From assembly GCF_001909055.1 (NCBI RefSeq), contig NZ_LVWI01000003.1, forward strand, positions 1 to 64,000: 64,000 nucleotides of DNA, read 5' to 3'. Source of the DNA: Paenibacillus helianthi. GTDB lineage: Bacteria; Bacillota; Bacilli; Paenibacillales; Paenibacillaceae. Within the stretch, counting starts at the first letter, position 1. The number at the start of each line of letters is the position of its first letter. Below, one piece after another: positions 42,421-52,379 of the stretch. The notes under the pieces are model-generated. The model searched no databases, had not been told where the DNA came from, and saw only the letters and a list, made by a program, of their open reading frames with translations. A program made the translations under genes and the position numbers.

Positions 42421-43356
42421 ATGAGTACCCAAGTCAAACAACTAGCCAAAGCGGATGCCTCCAAAGGCAGCCGGATCAAGCAGGACAAGGAAACCATCTT
42501 TTTTAATATCATCGGCTACACGCTGTTGACACTCGTTTCCCTGATCTGTCTCATCCCCTTCTGGCTAATCGTCGCCGGTTCTTTTACCGATGAGATGGAG
42601 ATTATCTCAAAAGGCTTTCAATTGTTCCCGGACACGGTCTCGTTCGAGGCATACAAGTCCTTATTCAGTACGCCGGCGCAAATATACCGGGCTTATGGTG
42701 TAACAATCGGTGTGACCATCGCCGGTTCGCTGCTGGGCATTTTCCTGACCTCGATGGCAGGGTATGTCCTTTCCCGCAAGGATTTCGCGATGCGTAACAG
42801 TATTTCGTTCTTTATTTACTTCACAACGCTGTTCAGCGGCGGCCTGATTCCCTGGTATATTCTCATGACCAAAAATCTGGGGCTCAAAGACAGCTATTGG
42901 GCGCTAATTCTGCCTCCACTGCTGAGTGCCTGGAACATTATCCTGATGCGCAGCTTCATGAAGTCGATCCCTGAATCCATTGTAGAGTCCGCCAAAATTG
43001 ATGGCGCCGGTGATTTCAAAATCTACCAGAGGCTGATTCTGCCGCTGTCGACGCCGGGACTGGCCACAATCGGGCTGTTTCTAGCACTCGGCTACTGGAA
43101 CGATTGGTTCAATGCCAATATGTTCATAACAACGGATAGTAAATATCCGCTACAATTCCTGCTCTATAAAATCCTGTCCAGCGCAGCGGTGCTGCAGACG
43201 AATAACGGGGCCTACCTGGCCGCTAATGTCGTGCCGCCGACAGAAACACTCAAAATGGCCGTTGCTGTAGTGGCGACAGGGCCAATTATCCTGCTGTATC
43301 CTTTCGTTCAGCGCTACTTCGTGAAAGGGCTTACGGTTGGAGCGGTCAAAGGTTAG
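42421..43356 (+). CDS. sugar ABC importer permease (YtcP type)
   Basis: 311 residues, the second CUT1-like permease, with helices starting near residue 28 (IIGYTLLTLVSLICLIPFWLIVAGSF) and an EAA loop IVESAKIDGAGDFKIYQRLILPLSTPG. It ends with the typical YPFVQRYFVKGLTVGAVKG. ATG 42421 lies behind AAAGGAGGT and follows the first permease by 15 bases. Confidence 0.94.
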   Translation: MSTQVKQLAKADASKGSRIKQDKETIFFNIIGYTLLTLVSLICLIPFWLIVAGSFTDEMEIISKGFQLFPDTVSFEAYKSLFSTPAQIYRAYGVTIGVTIAGSLLGIFLTSMAGYVLSRKDFAMRNSISFFIYFTTLFSGGLIPWYILMTKNLGLKDSYWALILPPLLSAWNIILMRSFMKSIPESIVESAKIDGAGDFKIYQRLILPLSTPGLATIGLFLALGYWNDWFNANMFITTDSKYPLQFLLYKILSSAAVLQTNNGAYLAANVVPPTETLKMAVAVVATGPIILLYPFVQRYFVKGLTVGAVKG

Positions 43357-43454
43357 AACCGGCTTGCCGGCTAACATAGTATTTTTTTTAAGTAATAAAG
43401 GGCAAGGTCAGACAGGCTCGAAGCATCTAGAACATTAATTGAGGAGGAATCAAG

Positions 43455-45023
43455 TTGGGAAAAATCAAAAAAAGATGGACACTGCTCGTCTCGCTCTCCA
43501 TGCTGGCATCGCTGCTGGCAGGCTGTGGCGGATCGAATGACAATGCGGCGGGAAAGAACAATCCGGATCCGTCTGGAAGCAATGCCAGCCCATCGGCAAG
43601 TGAGGCTACAGCAAAAAAGGTAAAGCTGACCTGGTATCTGGTCGGCGATACGCATAAGGATATGGACAAGGTGATGGCCGAATGGAACAAGATGCTGGAA
43701 AAGGATCTGAACACTACGGTCGATCTCAAGTTTACTACCTGGAACGACTGGCAGACTAAATATAATCTGCTGCTAACCTCCGGTGAGAAGATTGACATGA
43801 TCTTCGCATCAAGCTGGGCAGATTTCTACAAGTTGTCCAAGCAGGGAGCGTTCCTGGATCTGACGAAGCTGCTTCCTGAATATGCGCCGGTAACCTGGGG
43901 CAATGTGCCGAAGGATGACTGGGGCTCCGTCACGGTCGGCGGCGGTATTTACGCGGTGCCGAATACGAATCCGGAATACACTCCGTCCGGCTACGTCTAC
44001 CGGGAGGACTGGCGCAAAGAATTGGGCCTGCCGGAGTTCTCCGACCTGAATTCGATTGAGGCTTACATGGATGCTGTGAAGACGAAGAAGCATGTTACCC
44101 CGATCAATGGCTTGGTCTATGATAACGTGAACGTCCTTTTCAAATCCTGGAATGATTTCCAGATGATTGGCGGAACCGAGCTGATCGGAGCCACTTCTTA
44201 CGATACTCCGCGTGACATTCAAATCGTACCGTTTACCGACAAGTACGAAGCCTGGGTCAAGAAGATGAAGGAGTGGGCAGACAAGGGCTACTGGAACAAA
44301 AACTCGCTGTCCTCGAAGCAGGAAGCCGGCGATTTCATCAAGACCGGACAAGGTGCGATCTACTGGCGCAACCCGTCCAGTGCCGGAGGCTTTATTAATG
44401 AGGTGAAGGCCAAAAAACTGAATATGGATATCGGCTACTTCCCATTCACCCGGTTCCACAATTATGTAATGCCGACACTGCCAAGCTCGAACGCGATGGC
44501 TATTCCGAAGAGCTCGGAGAATCCGGAACGCTCGCTGATGGTGCTCGACAAGCTTCGCAACGACCCTGCTTACTTTGATCTGATGACCTACGGGATCGAA
44601 GGCAAGCACTGGGCCAAGGGCAAAGATCCCAAATCGATTGTCATTCCGGCACCGGGTGTCGATCTTAATGTGACGCCTCGTTTCGATATCGCAAGCTGGG
44701 GCTGGCGCTATGAGCCCAACATGCTGAAAGAAGAAGGAGGCTGGGACGGTCTCGATAAGCTGAAGGAAGAATTCAAGCCAATCAGCAAGCCGGATATTTT
44801 CGGACCTATTTATATGGATTATGATCCGGTCAAAACCGAGCTTGCAGCAGTTAACCAGGTGTTTGAGCAATACGGCAAACCGCTGATGCTCGGACTGATA
44901 CCTGATGTGGATGCTGCACTCAAGACCTACCGCGACAAGCTGAAAAAAGCCGGGATCGATAAACTCTTGGCTTATGTGAAGGAACAATCGTATCAGTACT
45001 TTGACGAAAAAGGAATTAAATAA
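43455..45023 (+). CDS. sugar-binding lipoprotein of ABC importer
   Basis: A 522-residue extracellular solute-binding lipoprotein. The signal peptide ends in the lipobox LLAGC at about Cys24, followed by a low-complexity G/S/N/P linker and the binding domain (KLTWYLVGDTHKDMDKV, IDMIFASSWADFYKLSKQGAFLDLTKLL). Start TTG 43455 follows GAGGAGG. Large binding proteins of this class, encoded beside LplB/YtcP permeases, usually bind oligosaccharides. Confidence 0.93.
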   Translation: MGKIKKRWTLLVSLSMLASLLAGCGGSNDNAAGKNNPDPSGSNASPSASEATAKKVKLTWYLVGDTHKDMDKVMAEWNKMLEKDLNTTVDLKFTTWNDWQTKYNLLLTSGEKIDMIFASSWADFYKLSKQGAFLDLTKLLPEYAPVTWGNVPKDDWGSVTVGGGIYAVPNTNPEYTPSGYVYREDWRKELGLPEFSDLNSIEAYMDAVKTKKHVTPINGLVYDNVNVLFKSWNDFQMIGGTELIGATSYDTPRDIQIVPFTDKYEAWVKKMKEWADKGYWNKNSLSSKQEAGDFIKTGQGAIYWRNPSSAGGFINEVKAKKLNMDIGYFPFTRFHNYVMPTLPSSNAMAIPKSSENPERSLMVLDKLRNDPAYFDLMTYGIEGKHWAKGKDPKSIVIPAPGVDLNVTPRFDIASWGWRYEPNMLKEEGGWDGLDKLKEEFKPISKPDIFGPIYMDYDPVKTELAAVNQVFEQYGKPLMLGLIPDVDAALKTYRDKLKKAGIDKLLAYVKEQSYQYFDEKGIK

Positions 45024-45038
45024 AACTTGGAATGATGA

Positions 45039-45075
45039 GGAACAGCGGCGGAGGCAATTTCGCCGCTGTTCCGTT
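45039..45075 (+). terminator. hairpin after the first binding-protein gene
   Basis: GGAACAGCGGCG (45039-45050) pairs perfectly with CGCCGCTGTTCC (45061-45072). The T-tail is poor, so it may reduce rather than stop transcription into the GH30 gene or protect the upstream mRNA. Confidence 0.6.
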
Positions 45076-45168
45076 CATAATCAGAGAAGAAAGGGTCAAG
45101 TCATCCAAACTGTTAGCACTATAAGGGCATTTTGAGAAGTTCATATTATTCAGGGAGAGTGAACTGTT

Positions 45169-47067
45169 ATGGCAATCAAAAAAATGCTGACTCTGGCAGT
45201 TGTTCTGGCTATTTCCGTGCCCATGGGGGCGGTGTCCTCACCGCAGCAGGCGCAGGCTGCAGGTGAAAACGTACAGGTATGGTTGTCCAATCCCAATACA
45301 AATACTTGGTTGGCAAGACAATCGGATGTCAGCTTCTCTGCATCCAGCGCAGGTGCCGACTATTCGATTGGTGTCAATGAGGGAAGAACGTATCAGACGA
45401 TGGACGGTTTCGGAGCTTCACTCACAGATTCATCGAGCTGGCTGCTGCAAAATAAACTGTCTGCAGCCAAAAGAACCGAGGTCATGAACCAGCTGTTCAG
45501 CGCTGGCGGAATCAACATCAGCGCCCTCCGCCAGCCGATCGGCGCTACTGACTTCAACTGGGAAATGTGGACTTATGATGATACGTACGGGAATAGTGAT
45601 GATATGAACCTGAGCGCTTTCTCCCTCTGGAGGGATGAAGCCTATATCCGCCCTATGCTTAATCAGGCCTATAACGTTAATCCGGGCCGCATCAAGCTGT
45701 TCGCCGCCCCATGGAGTCCTCCCGCCTGGATGAAGAAGACACCAAAAAGCCTCTACGGTGATATGGGCGGCACCTTGCGTGAGGAATGCTATGATGCCTA
45801 TGCCAATTATCTGGTGAAATATCTGCAGCAGTATGCCGCACTTGGAACGCCTATCTATGCCCTCTCCCTGCAGAATGAACCGAAAAATGCCCCACACTAT
45901 CCCGGACTTCTAATGTCTGCCGGTGAACAAAGCAATCTGATCAAAGTGCTGGGACCGAAGCTTGCACAGAACGGACTTAACACTCAAATTATGGCTTATG
46001 ACCATAACTATGACGATATTAGCTATGCCAAGTCAGTGCTGGAATCTGACGCATCTGTCTATACGCAGGGCAGTGCTTTTCATTATTATTCAGCCCTCAG
46101 CCATCCCAACCTGACCACGCTGCATAACCTGTTTCCGACCAAACGGATCTGGTTCACGGAAGGCGGCAGCGGAACGTGGATTGGCGGCGGGACGAACGCA
46201 GGAATGTTCCAGGATCTGATGATGCATACGATCCGCTTCCCCAGAAACTGGGCAAAGTCCTATATCATGTGGAATGTCGCGCTGGATCAGAATGGCGGCC
46301 CTGCGCTCGCCGGAATTGATACGGCCAACCGCGGCCTGCTGACCATCCGCTCTGACACTACGGACTCAGTAACCTACAATCCGCAATTTTACGGTTTGGG
46401 GCACAGCAGTAAATTTGTCGACCTGAATGCGTCCCGTATTGATTCGAATACGTTTGAGAACAGCATGGAGGACGTAGCCTATAAAAATCCGGACGGCTCC
46501 ATTGCGCTTGTGTTGTCCAACCGGCTCTCCAGCACTAAAACCGTCAAGATTCAGTGGAATTCCCAGTCATTCACGTACACGGTTCCTGCCGGTGGTGCGA
46601 TCACATTCAAATGGTGGTCCAACTCGGCCCCGGTGACCGGCGGCACCTATAAGATTTTGAGCAAAGCAAGCGAAATGGCCCTGGATGTGACTGATGGTTC
46701 TACGGAGAATGGCGCGCTTGTCCAGCAATGGGAATATGCAGGCGGAAATAACCAGCGGTGGACGATCAGCGATGCAGGAAGCGGGTATGTCAACATCGTT
46801 AACACAGCCAGCGGTAAAGGCCTGGATGTGATAGATGGCTCCACCGCGGATCGTGCGGGCGTTCAGCAGTGGGCGCTTACGGGTACAGGAGGATATAATC
46901 AGCAGTGGAAGCTTGAAGCAGTTGGCGGCGGCTATTATAAGGTTGTGAACAGACAAAGCGGCAAAGTGCTGGATATTCCAAGCTCTTCAACCATGAACGG
47001 TACCAAAATCCAGCAGTGGTCCTATTTCGGAGCGGACAATCAGCTATTCTTCTTTGTAGCACCGTAA
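45169..47067 (+). CDS. secreted GH30 glycosidase with ricin-type lectin domain
   Basis: 632 residues. Signal peptide to about SPQQAQA (residue 31); a GH30 catalytic module beginning RTYQTMDGFGASLTDSSSW, with acid/base about Glu237 in LQNEPKNAP and nucleophile about Glu331 in IWFTEGGSGTW; the family's side beta-domain; then a ricin-like CBM13 of about 140 residues with repeated QQW motifs (LVQQWEYAGGNNQRW). GH30 includes beta-glucosylceramidases, beta-1,6-glucanases and xylanases; this resembles the glucosylceramidase/beta-1,6-glucanase branch, but the substrate is open. Its own ribosome site is GGGAGAG. It supplies sugars for the adjacent importer. Confidence 0.92.
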   Translation: MAIKKMLTLAVVLAISVPMGAVSSPQQAQAAGENVQVWLSNPNTNTWLARQSDVSFSASSAGADYSIGVNEGRTYQTMDGFGASLTDSSSWLLQNKLSAAKRTEVMNQLFSAGGINISALRQPIGATDFNWEMWTYDDTYGNSDDMNLSAFSLWRDEAYIRPMLNQAYNVNPGRIKLFAAPWSPPAWMKKTPKSLYGDMGGTLREECYDAYANYLVKYLQQYAALGTPIYALSLQNEPKNAPHYPGLLMSAGEQSNLIKVLGPKLAQNGLNTQIMAYDHNYDDISYAKSVLESDASVYTQGSAFHYYSALSHPNLTTLHNLFPTKRIWFTEGGSGTWIGGGTNAGMFQDLMMHTIRFPRNWAKSYIMWNVALDQNGGPALAGIDTANRGLLTIRSDTTDSVTYNPQFYGLGHSSKFVDLNASRIDSNTFENSMEDVAYKNPDGSIALVLSNRLSSTKTVKIQWNSQSFTYTVPAGGAITFKWWSNSAPVTGGTYKILSKASEMALDVTDGSTENGALVQQWEYAGGNNQRWTISDAGSGYVNIVNTASGKGLDVIDGSTADRAGVQQWALTGTGGYNQQWKLEAVGGGYYKVVNRQSGKVLDIPSSSTMNGTKIQQWSYFGADNQLFFFVAP

Positions 47068-47079
47068 GGTTTGATTTGT

Positions 47080-47117
47080 ACGCCAAAAAGCCCGCACAAA
47101 CGCGGGCTTTTTGGCGT
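47080..47117. terminator. bidirectional terminator between convergent genes
   Basis: ACGCCAAAAAGCCCGC (47080-47095) pairs perfectly with GCGGGCTTTTTGGCGT (47102-47117). The A-run and T-run in the stem serve both the GH30 gene and the convergent GH38 gene. Confidence 0.9.
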
Positions 47118-47175
47118 GTGGTGCGCCCTGCACGGGCGATAACCTGGCGGTGAAAGTTCGTTACAGGCTTGACAG

Positions 47176-50100
47176 TTAGCGCCGCAAGTCGATTTCAAAA
47201 GTCTTAATCTCATAAGGTTCAAGGACAAAGCAGATACCAGCATCGTTATGCATTTCGCCAGCTGATTGTTCCATCAGGTTCGTTTCTCGCCATCCATGAA
47301 TCTGCAGACCGCTCGTCAGCTCCAGCGTGTTGGAGCTTCCGGAGTAATCGTGAATACGCACGATGATGCAGTCTGAATCCTCTGCTTTTTTGACTGCCGA
47401 GATCATAGCAGTATCGCCCGACAAGGCGAACATGGAGCGGCTTGGCTGTTCTGCATGCCCCTTCGTATAGCGAATTGGGGCATTCAGGAACCAGGCTTGC
47501 TTGACGGTCTGTCCGGCCAGCCAATCCCCCTGATGCGGTAGAAGGGCATAGGTGAAGCGGTGCAGCCCCTGATCCGCATGCGGATCAGGATGTGTAGCGC
47601 TTTTGATCAGCGACAGCCGCAAGACATTGTTTTTAATATCATAACCGTACTTGGAGTCGTTCAACAGGCTGACACCATACCCTTTGTCAGACAGATCAGC
47701 CCATTGATGCCCGACCGATTCGAAGCGCGCCCAATCCCAACTCGTATTCCAATGAGTCGGCCGTTTCACGTTGCCGAACTGAATGTCATAGGTTGCCTCT
47801 GTAGACCGGATGCCAACCGGAAAAGCTACCTTCAGCAATTGCTGCTTTTCGTGCCAATCGACTTCGGTTACATAATCAATACGCCGGTTCGCGGCATAGA
47901 CAATCAGGTTCTGTGTAATTGTGGAATTCCGGTACTGCCAATGGAACCGGATGACGGCCCGAAGCGAACCGGTCTCAATCACTTCGATTGCCGAACAATC
48001 TCGAATCTCAGTCATTTTTTCCTGATAGAAGATATCAATATCCCAAGCTTCATGTGCCAGAGGCTTATCTTCAAACACCTGCAACAGATTACCGTTAGCT
48101 CCTTTAGCCAGTACTTCCCGCCGTGCTGCTTTATCGTAAATGCGGGTTAACTGCCCGGCTTCGTTCCACGCCAATAGATAAAAAGGGGTTTCAATTCCAC
48201 GTTCTGTATGGCTGAATGGTGCCAGCCCGGAATGGACGGATTCGGCATCGCTTTGGAAATGAATCGTTGTATACCCGAGCGAAGGTATATCTTTCACTTC
48301 AATATACCAAATGCCTGTATCCAGCTGGGCATTCAAGCGTAGCCCTGCATCGCTTAACCAGTAGCCCTGCTGCATCCCCGTAGAAGCGGGAATAGCCACA
48401 AGCTCTGTAATACACCATGGTGAGGAATTCCACACCGAAAAGCTTCCTGCTGTTATCCCTGTTGCGATCGCAGCCCGAGCTTGTGTGTCGATCTGACTGC
48501 CGATCTGCCACGCTTCTTCGTATTCGACTCTGCTGTCTTCGTACACCTCTTGGATGGAAGAGCCGGGAATAATGTCATGGAACTGATTGCGCAGAATGAT
48601 TTTCCAGCCTGAAGTCAGCGGTTTGGCTTGGTACAGATTCCAGTCTTCCTGCAAAATGCTTTGCAGAGCATTCAGCCACTCAGCTTCACGATAGGCCAGT
48701 TCGAGCTTACGGTTCATCTGCTTGTTGTAAGCTTGGCTGGTATACGTTCCGCGGTGATACTCCAGATACAATTCGCCGTCCCAGGTATGAATGTATGAAT
48801 CTGTATCCGCCACCGTCTGCTGCAGCTTGTCGAAATAGGCATCCGCACGTCCGGTAGTTACCTTTGGGAGCCCGGGCAACTGATCCAGCCGCCGCCGCAT
48901 CTCGAGCATTTCACGGTTCACGCCGCCACCGCCGTCACCATAGCCATAGGACAGCAGCAGTTCCTGATTCATCTCCTTGTCGCGGTAGGCATCCCATATT
49001 CCTTTGACCGTCTTGGGGATGATTTTCCCGTTATAGGTGTAGAACCATGACCCTGGCTCCGACCACGGTTCAGGTGTTGTGATGAAATGGGTCAATACCT
49101 CCGAACCGTCAATGCCGCGCCAATGGAACGTATCGAAAGGCATCCGGTTATACTGGTTCCAGCTGATTTTCGTGGTCATGAAGGTATGAATGCCTGATTT
49201 TTTCAAAATTTGCGGCAGGGACCAGCTGTAGCCGAACACGTCCGGCAACCATAAGTATCTGCATTCGGAACCGAACTCCTCCTTAAGGAAACGTGTACCG
49301 ATCAGCAATTGCCGAACTAGCGATTCGCCCGAGGTCAAATTGCAGTCCGCTTCAAGCCACATGCCGCCACCAGCTTCCCAGCGTCCTTCCGCAATGCGCT
49401 CCTTGATGGATTCGTATAACTCCGGGTAATCTTCTTTCACATATTCATATAGCTGGGGCTGTGTCTGCAAAAAAACATACTCCGGGAACATCTCCATCAG
49501 CCGCATCACCGTAGAGAAGGACCGCGCACATTTCTCGCGCGTATGCTTAAGCCGCCACAACCAGGCAACGTCAATATGGGTATGGCCAATACAGGTGATG
49601 TTTACATCGGATAGTTTGTCCATAGCTTCCAGGCAGGCGGTAAGATGGTCTCTGGCTTCGTAGACAGAGATGAAAAACGCCTCTGATTCAGGGTCTGCCC
49701 AGTCGATCATACGGAAGGATTGCTGGAGCACTTGCAGCAGCTTGGTCCGCTCCGGCGCATTGGGGTCCAGGATTTTTACGGTTTCGAGAATGGCCGTCCC
49801 GGTGAACACAAGATCGTCTATTTTCTCATCCAGCCAACATAACTCCGCCTGTTTGAGGGTATGGGTCTGATTGCGCGGTTGTCCGCCTCCTTCAAGACCC
49901 GACCATAAACGGAAGAGTAGCTCAGCAGAGTGCCCTGCCGCCGAAGCTGGAAGAAACACTTCCTTATGATTGGAATCGACGCCTTGAAATGGTTTGCCTT
50001 CCCAATAGAAAAGGGATTCAAATCCGGAGTTGTTTCCACCCCCGGTATCGCCAAAATCAAATAACCCGACGATGCGCTTATGTTCCCATGATAAAGGGAT

Positions 50101-50319
50101 TTCAGCATGAGTATGTAGCCACAAATAGAGATCCCGGCCACTCCAGGTCTCGTTAATATGCATGGTCTGCCAATGGGCTTCGGCACCTGGCACCGTAGGA
50201 TTAATATCTTCCCGGTGGTCTTCGCAAGCAAGAAATACGCTCAGCGTCTTCCGGTCCCGGTAACGGAGTGCGGATAATTCATAAATACGTGCCTGCAGCT
50301 TGTTTTCGGTAAGGAACAT
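47176..50319 (-). CDS. GH38 alpha-mannosidase
   Basis: About 1047 residues without a signal peptide. Family 38 motifs are clear: IGHTHIDVAWLWRLKHT (metal ligands His and Asp), QTQPQLYEYVKEDYPELY, EGRWEAGGGMWLEADCN, and the nucleophile region LWLPDVFGYSWSLPQIL, followed by the three-helix bundle and large C-terminal beta domains. Bacterial cytosolic members remove alpha-linked mannose from small glycans. I chose ATG 50319, eight bases after GGAGG; an in-frame TTG at 50334 lies inside that site. It diverges from the YesM/YesN-GH85 module and would process what that importer brings in. Confidence 0.94.
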   Translation of the reverse strand: MFLTENKLQARIYELSALRYRDRKTLSVFLACEDHREDINPTVPGAEAHWQTMHINETWSGRDLYLWLHTHAEIPLSWEHKRIVGLFDFGDTGGGNNSGFESLFYWEGKPFQGVDSNHKEVFLPASAAGHSAELLFRLWSGLEGGGQPRNQTHTLKQAELCWLDEKIDDLVFTGTAILETVKILDPNAPERTKLLQVLQQSFRMIDWADPESEAFFISVYEARDHLTACLEAMDKLSDVNITCIGHTHIDVAWLWRLKHTREKCARSFSTVMRLMEMFPEYVFLQTQPQLYEYVKEDYPELYESIKERIAEGRWEAGGGMWLEADCNLTSGESLVRQLLIGTRFLKEEFGSECRYLWLPDVFGYSWSLPQILKKSGIHTFMTTKISWNQYNRMPFDTFHWRGIDGSEVLTHFITTPEPWSEPGSWFYTYNGKIIPKTVKGIWDAYRDKEMNQELLLSYGYGDGGGGVNREMLEMRRRLDQLPGLPKVTTGRADAYFDKLQQTVADTDSYIHTWDGELYLEYHRGTYTSQAYNKQMNRKLELAYREAEWLNALQSILQEDWNLYQAKPLTSGWKIILRNQFHDIIPGSSIQEVYEDSRVEYEEAWQIGSQIDTQARAAIATGITAGSFSVWNSSPWCITELVAIPASTGMQQGYWLSDAGLRLNAQLDTGIWYIEVKDIPSLGYTTIHFQSDAESVHSGLAPFSHTERGIETPFYLLAWNEAGQLTRIYDKAARREVLAKGANGNLLQVFEDKPLAHEAWDIDIFYQEKMTEIRDCSAIEVIETGSLRAVIRFHWQYRNSTITQNLIVYAANRRIDYVTEVDWHEKQQLLKVAFPVGIRSTEATYDIQFGNVKRPTHWNTSWDWARFESVGHQWADLSDKGYGVSLLNDSKYGYDIKNNVLRLSLIKSATHPDPHADQGLHRFTYALLPHQGDWLAGQTVKQAWFLNAPIRYTKGHAEQPSRSMFALSGDTAMISAVKKAEDSDCIIVRIHDYSGSSNTLELTSGLQIHGWRETNLMEQSAGEMHNDAGICFVLEPYEIKTFEIDLRR

Positions 50320-50413
50320 CGTGTGGACCTCCAATTCATATAATCGGAGGGTGAATAGTTTATAGGGATAGATCCAAATGGGGTAAAAGTGAATAACTTA
50401 GGGGAATGCGCTC

Positions 50414-50442
50414 ATTATAGCGGTTTCCTTTCCTTTTGACAA
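50414..50442 (-). promoter_or_regulatory. sigma-A promoter of the GH38 gene
   Basis: On the minus strand TTGTCA (50442-50437) and TATAAT (50419-50414) are 17 bases apart, about 95 bases before the ATG. The remainder of the 229-base gap would carry the divergent promoter for the YesM-like gene; I see no clear consensus there. Confidence 0.75.
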
Positions 50443-50548
50443 TTGAAAGTTGAGTGGAAGGCACTGCATGTTCTCTTTATTGCCTAAATTTAACGAACGG
50501 TGATACACTGAGTTGAAAATTGGCTCCGAAGGAGGCGGTCAGGCGCGA

Positions 50549-52375
50549 ATGTCCAAGATACGGATTTTTTATCAAAATCATCTGAAGAAAAAAATGTTTA
50601 ACAAGATCCTCCTGTTCTACTCCATGGTCATGGTTCTCTTGTTTATAAGTGTCTCTATCCTGGCTTACCGCTATTACGAGCAGCGGCTCGTACGGGAGCA
50701 GATGGATGCGAGTCTTCAGGAACTGGACATCATCAGCATCAGTCTGAATCAGCAGAACGAACGGATGTATGGTGCGGTGCAGCAGATTTATACGGATGCG
50801 ATGATTGGAGACGATCTGAAGTATTTTTTGACTCATGAATATGAGAACTTCCTCAAGTGGCGTCTGAATCAATATGCAAACAGCTACAGGACAGAACGTA
50901 ACAGCTTTGATTATCATTTACGCCAGCTGCTGAAGGAGGAAGCATCCATCTCGAACATTGTCCTGTACAGCTCAGATCAGGATTTTTTTTACGTTCTGAA
51001 CCGGGAAACACAGCATTTTTACGATCAACCGCCGTTATCCTCTGAGCACCAGTACTGGTACGAACGGTTCAGAAATCAGCCTTGGCAGTATATGGGCAAC
51101 GAGCCGCTATTCAAGGGAAAAGCCATCGGGGAATCAACACCTTACAGTTACGTGAATGTGCTCAAAGATCCTGTGACGCTGAAAGAATACGGTGCCATTC
51201 TGTTCGAACTCAACACCGACCGTATTAAAGGGCTGCTGCAGGAAAAGTTGAAAAATACGAGCAGCCGGATCATGCTGATCACGTCGCAGGGGCAAGTGAT
51301 TTTTGACTCGCAGGGGCGATACGATAATACTGTCTATCCCTACTGGAAGCAGATAACGAAGCCTGGAGATTGGGTGAATCTGGAGGAACGTTCAAAAGTA
51401 CAATTGCTGAATATCGGGAACACAGGGATGGTCGCTGCTGCCATTATTCCGCAGTCTCAAATCGTACAGAGTCTTCAAACCTTACGTTTTAGTCTTACAG
51501 GGATCGTGATCTTATGCATCATGATCAGCATCTCCGTGACGTTCACCGTTATCCGCCGCTATTCCAAAAAAATCCACAGAATTATCGTCTACATGCGGCG
51601 CTGGCAGGAGGGTGATTTGAGCAAGCGGATCAAAATGGAAGGGGAGGACGAACTGCAGCAGATCTCGCAAAGCTTTAACCATATGTGTGACCGGCTGGAG
51701 TCCTATATCCAGACCGTCTACATCTCTGAGATCAAGCAGAAGAATGCACAGCTTGTGGCTTTGCAGGCGCAGATTAATCCGCATTTCCTGTACAATACGC
51801 TCGAGAGTATACGCATGAAGGCCATCAGTTCAGGGGCCAGGGATGTCGGTCAAATGATATATATTCTCGCCACAATGTTCAGGCATTTGGTCAAAAAACA
51901 GACCCATGTCACATTGGCCGAAGAAATCGAACTGTGCGGGATGTATTTGGCCTTAATCCAATACCGGTACGAGAATAAGCTGCAGGTGGAAACGAACATC
52001 GAGATGGCGGTCGCCGGCAGCATCGTAGTGAAATTGCTGATACAGCCGATTATCGAAAATTACATCGTTCACGGCTTTCAGGCGGATGACGACGATAACC
52101 GGATTTCCATAACGGCTGCAGAACAGGGGAGACACATCATTATTCGTGTGAAGGATAACGGCAAGGGCATTGCGCCTGAGAAAATGACCGAGCTGCACAA
52201 GGCACTGCAAAGTGAGGGGGGAGCACCTTTGCTATCCAGTGATTCTCTGGGTCTAAAAAATGTACATGAACGTATCCGTTTGAATTATGGCAGCGAGTAC
52301 GGAATAAGTGTGATCAGCGAGCAGGGTAAAGGTTGTGAAGTCATCATCGAAATACCATTCACAAGGGAGGACTAA
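50549..52375 (+). CDS. YesM-like sensor histidine kinase
   Basis: About 608 residues. Helix 1 (ILLFYSMVMVLLFISVSILA), an extracytoplasmic sensor of about 270 residues, helix 2 (LTGIVILCIMISISVTFTVI), a HAMP domain (RRWQEGDLSKRIKMEGEDELQQISQSFN), the LytS/YesM-type kinase core with histidine in LQAQINPHFLYNTLESI, and an ATP-binding domain (VKDNGKGIAPEKM). ATG 50549 is thirteen bases after GGAGG, a long gap; the frame is open from TTG 50513. It pairs with the AraC-type regulator five bases downstream and probably senses an extracellular glycan or the loaded binding protein. Confidence 0.92.
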   Translation: MSKIRIFYQNHLKKKMFNKILLFYSMVMVLLFISVSILAYRYYEQRLVREQMDASLQELDIISISLNQQNERMYGAVQQIYTDAMIGDDLKYFLTHEYENFLKWRLNQYANSYRTERNSFDYHLRQLLKEEASISNIVLYSSDQDFFYVLNRETQHFYDQPPLSSEHQYWYERFRNQPWQYMGNEPLFKGKAIGESTPYSYVNVLKDPVTLKEYGAILFELNTDRIKGLLQEKLKNTSSRIMLITSQGQVIFDSQGRYDNTVYPYWKQITKPGDWVNLEERSKVQLLNIGNTGMVAAAIIPQSQIVQSLQTLRFSLTGIVILCIMISISVTFTVIRRYSKKIHRIIVYMRRWQEGDLSKRIKMEGEDELQQISQSFNHMCDRLESYIQTVYISEIKQKNAQLVALQAQINPHFLYNTLESIRMKAISSGARDVGQMIYILATMFRHLVKKQTHVTLAEEIELCGMYLALIQYRYENKLQVETNIEMAVAGSIVVKLLIQPIIENYIVHGFQADDDDNRISITAAEQGRHIIIRVKDNGKGIAPEKMTELHKALQSEGGAPLLSSDSLGLKNVHERIRLNYGSEYGISVISEQGKGCEVIIEIPFTRED

Positions 52376-52379
52376 CTGA

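Noticed and set aside
43809-44987. 392-codon open frame on the minus strand
   Set aside because: It lies wholly inside the binding-lipoprotein gene, which has a signal peptide, lipobox and family motifs; the antisense frame shows no recognisable protein features.
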